NCBI RefSeq assembly: GCF_020616555.1
Contig: NZ_CP085173.1
Location: 5,100,001-5,164,000, forward strand
Reading direction: 5' to 3'
Length of the DNA stretch: 64,000 nt
DNA from: Streptomyces longhuiensis
GTDB taxonomy: Bacteria; Actinomycetota; Actinomycetes; Streptomycetales; Streptomycetaceae
Under the pieces are notes generated by a model that was not told the DNA's origin, did no database searches, and saw nothing but the letters and a program-made list of their open reading frames with translations. The position numbers were made by a program, and so were the translations under genes. This document shows, in pieces, positions 27,027-35,307 of the stretch (the stretch's first letter is position 1; every line of letters begins with the position of its first letter).

Positions 27027-28709
27027 CTATGCCGCGGGGATGCGGGCGAACCGCCCGGCGACGTGCAGATCGGCCTCGATGCGCGAGGACGCGGCGAGCA
27101 GCGCGGGAAGCACCTCGTCCGTGACCCGGGCCAGGTCGCGGCGGCTGCTGTGCGTGGCCACGTTCACCGCGGCGACGACCTGCCCGGCGAGGTCGCGCAC
27201 CGGCACGGCGACGGAGCGCAGCCCTTCCTCCAGCTCCCCGTCCACGAGCGCGTGGCCCCGGTGCCGTACGTCGTCCAGGAGCGCGCCGAGCCGGTCGGCG
27301 CCGGTGACGGTGCGCGGGGTGAGCGGGGCCAGGTCGGCGCGGGCGAGGAACGCGGCACGCTCGGCCGGGGCGAGCCCCGCGAGCAGGACCCGCCCCATGG
27401 ACGTGGCGAAGGCGGGGAAGCGGGTCCCGACCGAGATGTTCACGCTCATCACACGGCTCGTCGCGACGCGTGCCGTGTACCGGATGTCGTCGCCGTCGAG
27501 CACGGTCAGGGACACCGAGTCGTGCAGCTGGGCGGAGAGAGCCCGCATGTGGGGCGTGGCGATCTCGGCCAGCGTCAGGTGGGACAGGGGCGGGAAGCCG
27601 AGGGCGAGGACGCGGGGCGTGAGCCGGAAGCCCCGGCCGCGCGAGGCGACGTATCCGAGGTGCTCCAGGGTGATCAGTGCGCGGCGCGCGGTGGCCCGCG
27701 CCAGACCCGTCGCCGCGGCGATGTCGGTGAGGTTCAGCTCGGCCCGCCCGGGCCCGAAGACGGTCAGCACGGCGAGGCCGCGCGCCAGCGACTCGACGAA
27801 GTCCCGGCCGAGCCGCTGCTTGGCCTCGGCGGCCCACGCGGCGTCCGGTCCCGTCGCGTCCGGATCCGTCGGCGCGGGGGCGTCCGGCACGGGCCTTCGC
27901 AGCGCCTTCTCCATCTCCGTGACGGCGTTCCGAAGCCGCCCCAGCATCGCTTCGCGCAGCGACGCGGCGGTGTGCCGGCTGGTGTGGCTGACGACGCTGA
28001 CCACGCACGCGACGTCACCCCCGGGGCCGCGCACGGGCACGGCGAGCGCGACGAGGCCGGGCTCGATGAGCTGGTCGTCGAGGGCCCAGCCCGCGGCTCC
28101 GGCGCGCGCCACGCGCTCCTCGAACGGCTCCTTCTCGGCCTCCTGAAGGGGCGGTACCGCGGGGAACGCGCGGTCCTCGGGATCCGCGGCCCGGCGCGCC
28201 CGCCACCTCTCCCACTGGTCCTCGTCCCACGCACCCGCGAACAGCGGTCCCGGCGCGGTGCGTTCGGCGGGCAGCAGATCGCCGATGCGGAAGCTCAGCG
28301 ACATGGCGCGGCGCCGGGTCGCCTGGTGGATGAAGCGGATCCCGTCCCCGTCGGGGACCGCGAGGGAGACCGATTCGTCGAGCTCGTCCGCGAGCCGATC
28401 GGCGCGCGGGCCGAGCAGCGCGGGCAGCCGCAGAGCGCCCAGATAGGCGTTGCCCACGGCCATCAGCGGCGGCGCGAGCGTGGCGTCGCGCCCGTCGAGG
28501 CGCAGGCACCCCATGTGCGCGAGGGTCGCGCAGATCCGGTCGACCGTGGACCGGGCGAGGCCGGTCGCCCGCGCGAGCTCGCTCAGGCTCAGCGTGCCGC
28601 CGGCGTCGGTGAGCCCGCGCAGCACGTCGATGCCGCGCATCAGCGGCGCGACGGCCTCCGCGGGCGCCGCGACGCCGGGGTCGAGGGTGGGAACCGGTCC
28701 AGTGGACAT
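27027..28709 (-). CDS. Tandem double-IclR transcriptional regulator
   Basis: A 560-residue protein made of two full IclR units. Unit one: winged helix (VLRGLTDAGGTLSLSELARATGLARSTVDRICATLAHMG) and effector domain to about residue 270. Unit two: a second winged helix (LNLTDIAAATGLARATARRALITLEHLGYV) and effector domain to the end (TRFPAFATSMGRVLLAGL, DGELEEGLRSVAVPVRD). A single IclR protein is about 260 residues, so this is a fusion. It could bind paired operators or two ligands. Start 28709 (MSTGPVPTLD) was preferred over 28736. No target gene is obvious; the neighbours are ParB and a small membrane protein. Confidence 0.9.
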   Translation of the reverse strand: MSTGPVPTLDPGVAAPAEAVAPLMRGIDVLRGLTDAGGTLSLSELARATGLARSTVDRICATLAHMGCLRLDGRDATLAPPLMAVGNAYLGALRLPALLGPRADRLADELDESVSLAVPDGDGIRFIHQATRRRAMSLSFRIGDLLPAERTAPGPLFAGAWDEDQWERWRARRAADPEDRAFPAVPPLQEAEKEPFEERVARAGAAGWALDDQLIEPGLVALAVPVRGPGGDVACVVSVVSHTSRHTAASLREAMLGRLRNAVTEMEKALRRPVPDAPAPTDPDATGPDAAWAAEAKQRLGRDFVESLARGLAVLTVFGPGRAELNLTDIAAATGLARATARRALITLEHLGYVASRGRGFRLTPRVLALGFPPLSHLTLAEIATPHMRALSAQLHDSVSLTVLDGDDIRYTARVATSRVMSVNISVGTRFPAFATSMGRVLLAGLAPAERAAFLARADLAPLTPRTVTGADRLGALLDDVRHRGHALVDGELEEGLRSVAVPVRDLAGQVVAAVNVATHSSRRDLARVTDEVLPALLAASSRIEADLHVAGRFARIPAA

Positions 28710-28796
28710 GTGCGATGACTGCTCTCCGTGGCGCATTCTCAGGCAACGGTAGAGGAATCCCCCCGCCACCCGGCTCCCGGCCGCCCGCGGGCGCGC

Positions 28797-29621
28797 TCAG
28801 CGGGCGAGGAGTTCCAGGATCCGGTCGAGGGCCGCGGGGGCGAGATGGCGGCGGAGGGACTCGACGACCTCTTCCGGGGTGCCCCGGCTGTCGATTTTGA
28901 TTACGCCGTAATCACGCCGGGCCTTCGGCACGGTCGGCGGGGGTGTGCCGGTGTCGCCGGGGAGCGTCTGCTCCTCCTGGGGGAGGCGGGCGATGCGGCG
29001 GGCGTCCTCGACCGAGACGCGTCCGTCGGCCAGCGCCTCCTGGAGGTCCTCGCGCAGCTTCATCAGGGACAGGCGCTGGGAGACGAAGCCCTGTGTCTTG
29101 CCGATCCGGGCGGCGACCTGGCGCTGCGAGTAGCCGTAGCTCTTGATGAGGCCCTGGATGGCCTGGGCCTGCTCCAGCTCGGTGAGGTCGTCGCGCTGGA
29201 CGTTCTCGATCAGGGCGTCCTCGTCGGTGCGGGACGCGTCCTCGCGCACCAGGACGGGCACCTCGTCCAGGCCCGCCATCCGGGCCGCGGCGAGTCGCCG
29301 GTGGCCGTGCAGGACGACGTACGGGGCCCGGCCCACGGCCTCCTCGTGGTGCGGGTGCGCCGTGAGGAACACGGCGCGGGGGACCACCCCGAGCGCCTGG
29401 AGCACCCCGCGCTCGCGCACCGTCTCGGCGAGCCCGTCCAGGTCGCGCAGCTCGTGTCGCGGGTTGTCGGGGTTCTCGGCGAGGTCGGCGAGCGCGACGG
29501 TGACGGGGTGCGCGGCGTCGCGAGCGACGGGCCGGGTGCCTTCGCCGGCCGCTTCCGGGGCCGTGGCCGGGGCCGCGGCCCCGGAGGACAGCAGGGAGGA
29601 CAGATCGGTACGGCGCCCCAT
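28797..29621 (-). CDS. parB: ParB-like partition protein (second, non-chromosomal type)
   Basis: A 274-residue CTP-dependent-type ParB. ParB/Srx domain at about 40-140 (ADLAENPDNPRHELRDLDGLAETVRERGVLQ, YVVLHGHRRLAAARMAG, ALIENVQRDDLTELEQAQAIQGL), then an HTH (YSQRQVAARIGKTQGFVSQRLSLMKL) that should read a centromere site. Its start shares one base with the stop of parA (TGATG), so translation is coupled. A 17-bp AT-rich palindrome lies inside its 3' coding part. The C-terminus is short and lacks an obvious ParB dimer domain. It resembles plasmid or genomic-island ParB more than the chromosomal one. Confidence 0.9.
   Translation of the reverse strand: MGRRTDLSSLLSSGAAAPATAPEAAGEGTRPVARDAAHPVTVALADLAENPDNPRHELRDLDGLAETVRERGVLQALGVVPRAVFLTAHPHHEEAVGRAPYVVLHGHRRLAAARMAGLDEVPVLVREDASRTDEDALIENVQRDDLTELEQAQAIQGLIKSYGYSQRQVAARIGKTQGFVSQRLSLMKLREDLQEALADGRVSVEDARRIARLPQEEQTLPGDTGTPPPTVPKARRDYGVIKIDSRGTPEEVVESLRRHLAPAALDRILELLAR
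28898..28914. other. Candidate centromere-like palindrome inside parB
   Basis: TGATTACGCCGTAATCA: perfect 8-bp arms around a single C, AT-rich in a very GC-rich gene (encodes residues near DYGVIK). It could be the cognate site of this ParAB pair. Function inferred. Confidence 0.5.
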
Positions 29622-30484
29622 CAGACGTTCACCTTCTTGGCGTTCCTGGCGTTCTTGGCGTTCCCGACGCTCTTGGCCTTGGTGTTCTTCGCCGTCGCGG
29701 CCTGCGCGTCCTGCTTCTGCGCGTTCTTCCCCGCAGGCGTACGGGTGCCGCTCGCGGAGCGTTTGGCGGGGGCCGGGATCGCGGCGAGGCCCACCTCCAG
29801 GGCGAGGCGGAAGAAGTCCTCGCGGGCCTGGAGCGCGACCCGGTTCGCGCCGTACTGGGTCACGACGAGGCCGTCCGCGGAGGCGCGCGTGTGCAGCTTG
29901 TAGTGGCGTACGACCGTGCGGGCCAGCGGCCAGTCCTGGGCCTCGACGAAGGCGCGCGTCTGCTCCAGGTCGGCCTTGCCGTCGCGCGGGTCCCAGTTGT
30001 TGATGACCACGCGGTAGGGCAGGCCGCGCGGCTTCACGACGCGCTCGATGGTGCGCTGCGTGGGCTGGAAGCCGAGCGGCTCGGGCTCGATCGGCACGAT
30101 CACGTCGTGGGCGTTGGACAGGACGGCGCGCAGCGCGTCCGCGGCGGCGCCCTTGCCGAGCGGGTCCTCGCCGGCGGACTCGGCGAGGTCGAGCCAGCCC
30201 GGGGTGTCGACGAAGACGTGCTGGGCGGAGGGGATGCGGGAGAGCGCGGCGAGCCCGGCAAGGTCGTCGTGGGCCTGCACGAAGTCGAAGGGGAGGCCGT
30301 CGCCGACGCGCTCCGACCACCACACGGCGGAGCCCTGCGGGTCGATGGAGACGGCGACGACGGGCGGCTGCCCGCCCTCGGTCCCCGCGCCGAGCACGTC
30401 CGCCGTCACGGCGGCGAGGTTGACGGCGAGCGTGGACTTTCCCACGCCGCCCTTCTGATTGAGGATCACGTGCACGTGGGCCAT
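29621..30484 (-). CDS. parA: ParA-type partition ATPase
   Basis: A 287-residue deviant Walker ATPase. LNQKGGVGKSTLAVNLAA (residues 8-25) is the P-loop with signature Lys, SIDPQGSAVWWSERV holds the switch Asp, and HVFVDTPGWL is Walker B. There is no N-terminal HTH, so it is the short (type Ib-like) form. The last 45 residues are Ala/Lys/Asn-rich (KNTKAKSVGNAKNARNAKK), probably a nonspecific DNA-binding tail. It partners with the overlapping parB. The upstream 134 nt contain an AT-rich patch (ACTAAAATTATG) and a GAAAC-N4-GAAAC direct repeat suited to a promoter/operator. Confidence 0.9.
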   Translation of the reverse strand: MAHVHVILNQKGGVGKSTLAVNLAAVTADVLGAGTEGGQPPVVAVSIDPQGSAVWWSERVGDGLPFDFVQAHDDLAGLAALSRIPSAQHVFVDTPGWLDLAESAGEDPLGKGAAADALRAVLSNAHDVIVPIEPEPLGFQPTQRTIERVVKPRGLPYRVVINNWDPRDGKADLEQTRAFVEAQDWPLARTVVRHYKLHTRASADGLVVTQYGANRVALQAREDFFRLALEVGLAAIPAPAKRSASGTRTPAGKNAQKQDAQAATAKNTKAKSVGNAKNARNAKKVNV

Positions 30485-30513
30485 GCTCACCACACTCCCT
30501 GGGAGACCGGCGT

Positions 30514-30543
30514 AACGCACTAAAATTATGAAACGCGCGAAAC
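30514..30543 (-). promoter_or_regulatory. Probable parA promoter/operator region
   Basis: An AT-rich ACTAAAATTATG at 30519-30530 is flanked by a GAAACGCGCGAAAC direct repeat (30530-30543), 35-60 nt upstream of the parA start. It is the only AT-rich patch in the gap. No binding data; inferred from position. Confidence 0.4.
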
Positions 30544-30618
30544 GGGTGATTCTGTACCAGGTCACTGTGGCAGTGCGGGCGGGGCGAGCGGAGCGAACAC
30601 GCCGTGGACGGCGGGTGG

Positions 30619-31644
30619 TTACGCCCAGACATCCACCTGCTCGTACCCCACGGCCCGCCCCTCGGCGTCCAGGAGCCGCCCCATCAGCTTCACCGCGCGC
30701 AGGGCGACGGCCCGGTCGGCGATGCGCAGGTGGGGGAGTTTCCCGGCGAGTTTGACCTCCAGGAGCTGTGCGTCGAGCAGGGACGCGACCCAGACCGTGG
30801 CGATCAGGTTCTGTGGCCCCGCGGTCCCCACGCAGAGCCGGATCTCCGGGAGCTTCGCCAACTCCCGTGCGGTGGAGTCGAGATGCTCGGGCGGGACGGA
30901 CCCGAAGAAGGTGACCGATACGGGGGAGCCGGACAGGGAGCGGGCCAGGTCGCAGCGCAGGACGAGGCGGCCCGAGTCGAGGAGCCGGCCCAGGCGCCGG
31001 CTCGCGGTGTTGACGCTGACGCCGAGGCGCGCGGCGAGTTCCCCGACGGGTAGGCGCCCGTCCTCGCCGAGCGCGGTCACCAGGGCGCGGTGGTCCGCCA
31101 GGTACGGGGCGGCGCCGCCCGCGGAGCGGCGGGACGCGGCGAGGGCCTCCTGCTGGGTGCGGGTGAGGCTGCGCAGACGCCAGATGCTGCCCTCGGTGTA
31201 GCTGCGGGTGATGAGGTGCGCGCGCGACGACGTGACGCCGGGCACGGCGCCCAGCGTGTCGACGATGTACGCGGACAGGGCGCTGAAGTCGGGTGTCATG
31301 ACGGTGACGAGGAGGTCGCGGCCGCCCGCCGTGTGCTCGACGGTGACGACCTTCGGGTCGGCGGACAGGGCGGCGGCGACGGCCGCGTCCTGGCCGGGCG
31401 CGCAGTCGACCTCGACGAGTGCGCCGCCGCCGACGTCGTACGCGTACGCGGTGACCCAGGCGAGGCCCGCCGAGCGCAGCCGCTCCCAGCGCCGGGCGAC
31501 GGTGGCCGCGTCCACGTCGAGGGCGGCGGCGAGCTTGGTCCAAGGGGCCCGGGGGTCGATCTGCAGGGCGTTGACCAGGGCGAGGTCGAGCTCGTCGAGA
31601 TGCCCGGGGGTGCGGGCGGAGGTACGGGTGGGTGTTTCGGCCAT
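30619..31644 (-). CDS. Double-unit Lrp/AsnC family regulator
   Basis: A 341-residue protein with two AsnC-type units. Unit one: HTH (DELDLALVNALQIDPRAPWTKLAAALDVDAATVARRWERL) and RAM-like ligand domain (VEHTAGGRDLLVTVMTPDFSALSAYI). Unit two: HTH (HRALVTALGEDGRLPVGELAARLGVSVNTASRRLGRLLDSG) and second ligand domain (EIRLCVGTAGPQNLIATVWVASL). It is divergent from the amidase operon, and the 30-bp-phased CACAGAA repeats in between are its likely binding sites. It probably senses an amino acid or the operon's amide substrate. It stops with a TAA, unusual in this GC-rich genome. Confidence 0.9.
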   Translation of the reverse strand: MAETPTRTSARTPGHLDELDLALVNALQIDPRAPWTKLAAALDVDAATVARRWERLRSAGLAWVTAYAYDVGGGALVEVDCAPGQDAAVAAALSADPKVVTVEHTAGGRDLLVTVMTPDFSALSAYIVDTLGAVPGVTSSRAHLITRSYTEGSIWRLRSLTRTQQEALAASRRSAGGAAPYLADHRALVTALGEDGRLPVGELAARLGVSVNTASRRLGRLLDSGRLVLRCDLARSLSGSPVSVTFFGSVPPEHLDSTARELAKLPEIRLCVGTAGPQNLIATVWVASLLDAQLLEVKLAGKLPHLRIADRAVALRAVKLMGRLLDAEGRAVGYEQVDVWA

Positions 31645-31693
31645 GCGGGGTCGGCTCCTTCTCCACGGCGCGGGCGGCCTGGCGATGGTGTGA

Positions 31694-31739
31694 CACAGAA
31701 CTGCATTCGATCTACGCATGTGCCACAGAAACGCAATTC
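31694..31739. promoter_or_regulatory. Phased direct repeat operator between AsnC and amidase genes
   Basis: CACAGAACTGCATTC (31694) and CACAGAAACGCAATTC (31724) start exactly 30 bp apart, about three helical turns, in the 174-bp divergent gap. Spaced same-face sites suit an Lrp/AsnC oligomer. Confidence 0.65.
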
Positions 31740-31818
31740 TGCCGGTCTGGATGGCGTCTGAATAGCATCGCCCCATCGATCGGAACCAGCCACGCCGAGA
31801 CGTCGGAGGTGTCACCGC

Positions 31819-33411
31819 ATGGAACGTCGCATGCCCCATATGGAACAATCGTTCGAAACTTTGAGTGGTGCGGTGCACGCCCTGCGCACCGGCGCCGCCG
31901 GCAGCCGTGAGCTCGTCACCGCGGCGCTCGCCGACGCCGACGCGCTCGACCCGCTGCTCGGCGTCTTCGTCACCCGCTTCCCCGAGCAGGCCCTCGCCGC
32001 GGCGCGGGAGGCGGACGCGCTGCCGGCCGGTGAGCGTGGTCCCCTGCACGGCGTGCCCCTGGCCGTGAAGGACAACTTCGCCGCCGCCGAGGGCCCGGTC
32101 ACCGCGCAGAGCCCGGCCCACGACCCCGGTCTGTGGCGCGGGCTCGACGCCCTTGCCGTGACGCGCCTGCGCTCGGCGGGAGCCGTCGTCATCGGCAAGA
32201 CGACCATGGCCGAGTACGCGATGGGCCGCCCCGACCCGGCGCACTCCTTCCCCGTGCCGCGCAACCCGTGGGACGTGGAGCGCTGGACCGGCGGCTCCAG
32301 CACGGGCAACGGCGCCGGGATCGCCGCGGGGATCTTCCTCGGCGCGCTCGGCACGGACACCTCCGGCAGCGTGCGGCTGCCCGCCGCCCTGTGCGGCGCG
32401 ACGGGCCTCAAGCCCACCCAAGGCCTCGTCCCCCTCGACCGCTGCCTCCCGCTCAGCCCGTCGCAGGACGTGGCGGGCCCGATGGGGGTCTCCGCCGCCG
32501 ACTGCGGCCTGCTGCTGTCCGCGCTGACCGGACGCTCATACGTACCTGGCGAGACCGGCGAGACCGGCGAGATCGGCGAGTCCGGCGTACGGGGGCTGCG
32601 CATCGGTGTCCCGTACGGCCTCGTGGACGCGCCCGGAGTCACCGGCGCCTGCCGTTCCGCCTTCGTCGAAGCGCTCCGCGTGCTCGCCGAACTGGGGGCG
32701 GAGACAAGGGAGTTCGAGCTCCCCGAGTTCCCGTCGCTGCTCGCCGTCAACGCGACCGTCATGCTCGGCGAGGCCTTCGCCGCCCACGGGGCGCGGCTCG
32801 CCGCGCGCTGGGAGCTGCACGGGCGGGCCTTCCGCCGCCTCGCCGCGGCCGGTGCCGCGCTCGGACCGGGGCTCGTCGACCGGGCCCGCCTCACCGGAAA
32901 GGCGCTCACCGCCGGTCTCCTGGAGCGAATGGACGGCCCCGGCGGCGTGGACGTCATCGCGACGCCGACCTGGCCGGCCGGCGCCCGCCCCTACCACCAG
33001 GAGGTGGCGCCCGGCGACGAGCTGAACCTCACCGCGCCCTGGAACGCGACCGGATTCCCCGCGCTCGCGCTGCCCATGGGTGCGGACGAGGCGGGCCTGC
33101 CCCTGTCGCTCCAGCTCGTGGCCCGCCCGTACGCCGAGCGCACGCTGCTCGGGGCGGGCGCGGCCTACCAGCGGGCGACCGCCTGGCACCTGCGCCGCGC
33201 GACCCCCGACCCGGCCACCCGCCCCCGCCCCCTGCCGGAACCGCCTCCCGCCGAGGGAGCGCGGGAGACGGCCGACGACCTCGTGACCGCCGCGCTCACC
33301 GCCGCGGGACTCACCCCCGACCCCGCGGACCTGACGGCGGTACGGGCCACGGCGCACGCCCTCCTCAAGTCCGCCCACGAACTGGCCCAGGCCCACCCCG
33401 AGCCCGTCTGA
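31819..33411 (+). CDS. Amidase signature family hydrolase
   Basis: A 530-residue Ser-cisSer-Lys amidase. Lys84 (GVPLAVKDNFAAAEGP), cis-Ser160 in GGSSTGNG and nucleophile Ser184 in DTSGSVRLPAALCG form the triad, with spacing matching the family. GGSSTGNG differs from the usual GGSSGGS. A 9-bp tandem repeat near 32551 encodes GETGETGEIGE, a possibly variable loop. It is the first gene of an amidase / MFS / amidohydrolase operon controlled by the divergent AsnC protein, suggesting breakdown of an amide or peptide-like compound. GGAGG lies 9 nt before the start. The gene end is repeated downstream six times. Confidence 0.9.
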   Translation: MERRMPHMEQSFETLSGAVHALRTGAAGSRELVTAALADADALDPLLGVFVTRFPEQALAAAREADALPAGERGPLHGVPLAVKDNFAAAEGPVTAQSPAHDPGLWRGLDALAVTRLRSAGAVVIGKTTMAEYAMGRPDPAHSFPVPRNPWDVERWTGGSSTGNGAGIAAGIFLGALGTDTSGSVRLPAALCGATGLKPTQGLVPLDRCLPLSPSQDVAGPMGVSAADCGLLLSALTGRSYVPGETGETGEIGESGVRGLRIGVPYGLVDAPGVTGACRSAFVEALRVLAELGAETREFELPEFPSLLAVNATVMLGEAFAAHGARLAARWELHGRAFRRLAAAGAALGPGLVDRARLTGKALTAGLLERMDGPGGVDVIATPTWPAGARPYHQEVAPGDELNLTAPWNATGFPALALPMGADEAGLPLSLQLVARPYAERTLLGAGAAYQRATAWHLRRATPDPATRPRPLPEPPPAEGARETADDLVTAALTAAGLTPDPADLTAVRATAHALLKSAHELAQAHPEPV

Positions 33412-33624
33412 CCCACCCGCGAACTGGCCCGGGCCTGCCCCGAGCCCGTCTGATCCGCCCACGAACTGGCCCAGGCCCACCCCGAGCCCGTCTGACCCAC
33501 CCGCGAACTGGCCCGGGCCTGCCCCGAGCCCGTCTGATCCGCCCACGAGTTGGCCCGGGCCTGCCCCGAGCCCGTCTGACCCGCCCACGAATTGGCCCAG
33601 GCCCACCCCGAGCCCGCCTGGCCC
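33373..33624 (+). repeat. Six 42-bp tandem repeats from the amidase stop codon region
   Basis: Period 42 exactly: the GAACTGG-type anchor recurs at 33379, 33421, 33463, 33505, 33547 and 33589. The first copy codes for the amidase C-terminus plus TGA (33409). Copies 2-5 keep an in-frame TGA; copy 6 has TGG. Copies alternate between two sequence variants. The rest of the gap (33625-33769) is C-rich leader with no gene seen. Confidence 0.95.
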
Positions 33625-33769
33625 GCCCCGGTGGCCCCAACTTCCCATGCCGCCCAGCACGTTCACCCGCTCCACCCATTCCCGACAGCAAGGCAGACAC
33701 CCCCCCCCACGCCCCGCCCGAACGCCCCGTCCCCGCCGCCCGTGTGCGGCCGTTCACCCTGGAGAACCC

Positions 33770-35239
33770 ATGTCGCGTGTCAAGGCCGGTCACGGCCCCG
33801 CAGCGCCCGGTCCCGGCGGCGCCCGCGTCGCCGCGGTCGTCGGTTTCCTGGTCTTCGTCGAGCTCATCAGCGGCATCCTCCAGGGCATGATGCCGACCCT
33901 GTTGCCGGGGCTCGGCGCCGATCTGAAGATCACCGCCGGTGACCTGAACTGGGTCAGCAGCGCACAGCTCCTCGCGGCCGCCATCTCCGTGCCGATCTTC
34001 GGCCGGCTCGGCGACCTGTACGGTCACCGCCGCCTCCTGCGCATCGCCGCGCTGTGCCTCGCCGTGGGCTCCGTACTCGTCGCCTGGTCGCCGTCGTTCG
34101 AGCTGTTGCTGCTCGGCCGCGTCCTGCAGGGGCCGCTCGCCGCGCTGCTCCCGCTGGAGATGGGACTGGTCCGCGACCGGCTCAGCCCGGAGGGCGCGCG
34201 TGGCGCGATCGGTCTCCTCGTCGGCGCGCTCACCTTCGGCGCGAGCGCGGGAACGGTCCTGGCCGGCCTGCTCAGCGAGGTCGTCACGAGCGTCCACGGC
34301 GTCCTGTGGATCCCGGCCGCCGCGACCGTGCTCTGCGTCGGCATCGTCTTCCTCCTCGTCCCCGAGTCGAGCACCCGCGCCCGCGGCACCGTCGACTGGG
34401 CGGGCGCCGGGCTGCTCAGCGTGGGCCTCGCCGCCCTGCTGCTCGCCATCTCGCAGGGCCCGCGCTGGGGCTGGACCGGCGGCGGCACGCTCGGCCTGTT
34501 CGCCGTCGCCGCGCTCGTCCTCGTCGTGTGGGTCCTCGTCGAACTCCGCGTGGCGCACCCCGTCGTGGACATCCGCCTCACCGTGAAGCGCACCCTGCTG
34601 CCGGTGTACGGGGCGAGCTTCCTGCTCGGCGCCGCGCTGTTCGGCTCGCAGACCGCCGCGTCCCTGTTCCTGTCCAGCCCGCTGGAGAAGCTCGGCTACG
34701 GCTTCGGCTACGGGACCCTCGGCATCGGCTGGATGATGGCGCCCTGGGGCCTGATGGCCTTCGCGGGCTCGGCGACCGTGCCCCGGCTCGCCCGGGCGAT
34801 CGGGGCGCGTGCCGTCCTCGCCCTGAGCGGCGCGTTCATGGCGGCCGGCTATACGGTGCTGGTCCTCGCGCACGCCGAGCCGTGGCAGTTCGTCGCCGCG
34901 AACCTCGTCCTCGGCTTCGGCATCGGGCTCGCCCTGGCCGCCATGCCCGCCCTGGTCCTGGACGCCAGCCCCGCCGACCGCACCGGCATCGCGACCGGTG
35001 TCTACAACACCTCCAAGACCCTCGGCGGCAGCGTCTCCGGCGCCGTGTTCGCCGCGATCCTCACGGCGATCACCTTCAAGGGCACCGAGCTACCGACCGA
35101 GTCCGCCTACACGACCGTGTGGTGGTGCTGCGCCGGGGTCTCGCTGCTCGTCGCCGCCTCGGCCGCCCTGGTCGTACGGGCCCGGCAGACCCCCGCCGAC
35201 ACGGACGCCGCACCGCGGCAGCCGGCCCCGGTCTCCTGA
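33770..35239 (+). CDS. MFS transporter, DHA2 (14-helix) drug:H+ antiporter type
   Basis: A 489-residue membrane protein with about 14 hydrophobic helices. NWVSSAQLLAAAISVPIFGRLGDLYGHRRLLRIA is the MFS loop 2-3 signature (GRLGDLYGHRR). Helix 5 carries LLVGALTFGASAGTVLAGLL. The C-terminal half includes DRTGIATGVYNTSKTLGGSVSGAVF. It likely exports the substrate or product handled by the neighbouring amidase and amidohydrolase, or imports the amide. GGAG sits 6 nt before ATG 33770. The 42-bp repeats separate it from the amidase, so mRNA continuity is uncertain. Confidence 0.9.
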   Translation: MSRVKAGHGPAAPGPGGARVAAVVGFLVFVELISGILQGMMPTLLPGLGADLKITAGDLNWVSSAQLLAAAISVPIFGRLGDLYGHRRLLRIAALCLAVGSVLVAWSPSFELLLLGRVLQGPLAALLPLEMGLVRDRLSPEGARGAIGLLVGALTFGASAGTVLAGLLSEVVTSVHGVLWIPAAATVLCVGIVFLLVPESSTRARGTVDWAGAGLLSVGLAALLLAISQGPRWGWTGGGTLGLFAVAALVLVVWVLVELRVAHPVVDIRLTVKRTLLPVYGASFLLGAALFGSQTAASLFLSSPLEKLGYGFGYGTLGIGWMMAPWGLMAFAGSATVPRLARAIGARAVLALSGAFMAAGYTVLVLAHAEPWQFVAANLVLGFGIGLALAAMPALVLDASPADRTGIATGVYNTSKTLGGSVSGAVFAAILTAITFKGTELPTESAYTTVWWCCAGVSLLVAASAALVVRARQTPADTDAAPRQPAPVS

Positions 35240-35307
35240 CGGCCACCCGCCCGCGTACCCACCGCAACACCCCTTCTCCACCCGCATCACGGAAGGACCC
35301 GCCCGCC

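Noticed and set aside
30530..30543. Second chromosomal parS near parA
   Set aside because: GAAACGCGCGAAAC is a direct repeat, not the palindrome GTTTCACGTGAAAC; kept only as a possible operator.
31851..31866. tRNA T-loop-like TTCGAAA
   Set aside because: It is in the amidase coding region, and no acceptor stem or anticodon arm can be folded around it. No tRNA was found elsewhere in the window.
33373..33624. Possible CRISPR array
   Set aside because: Repeats are directly adjoining with no variable spacers and derive from the amidase 3' end; no cas genes are present.
33365..34873. Long minus-strand open frame of 502 codons with repeating Arg/Gly/Pro units
   Set aside because: It is antisense to the 42-bp repeats and the MFS gene. 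The protein-like repeats are just the repeat unit read backwards, and no family features appear.
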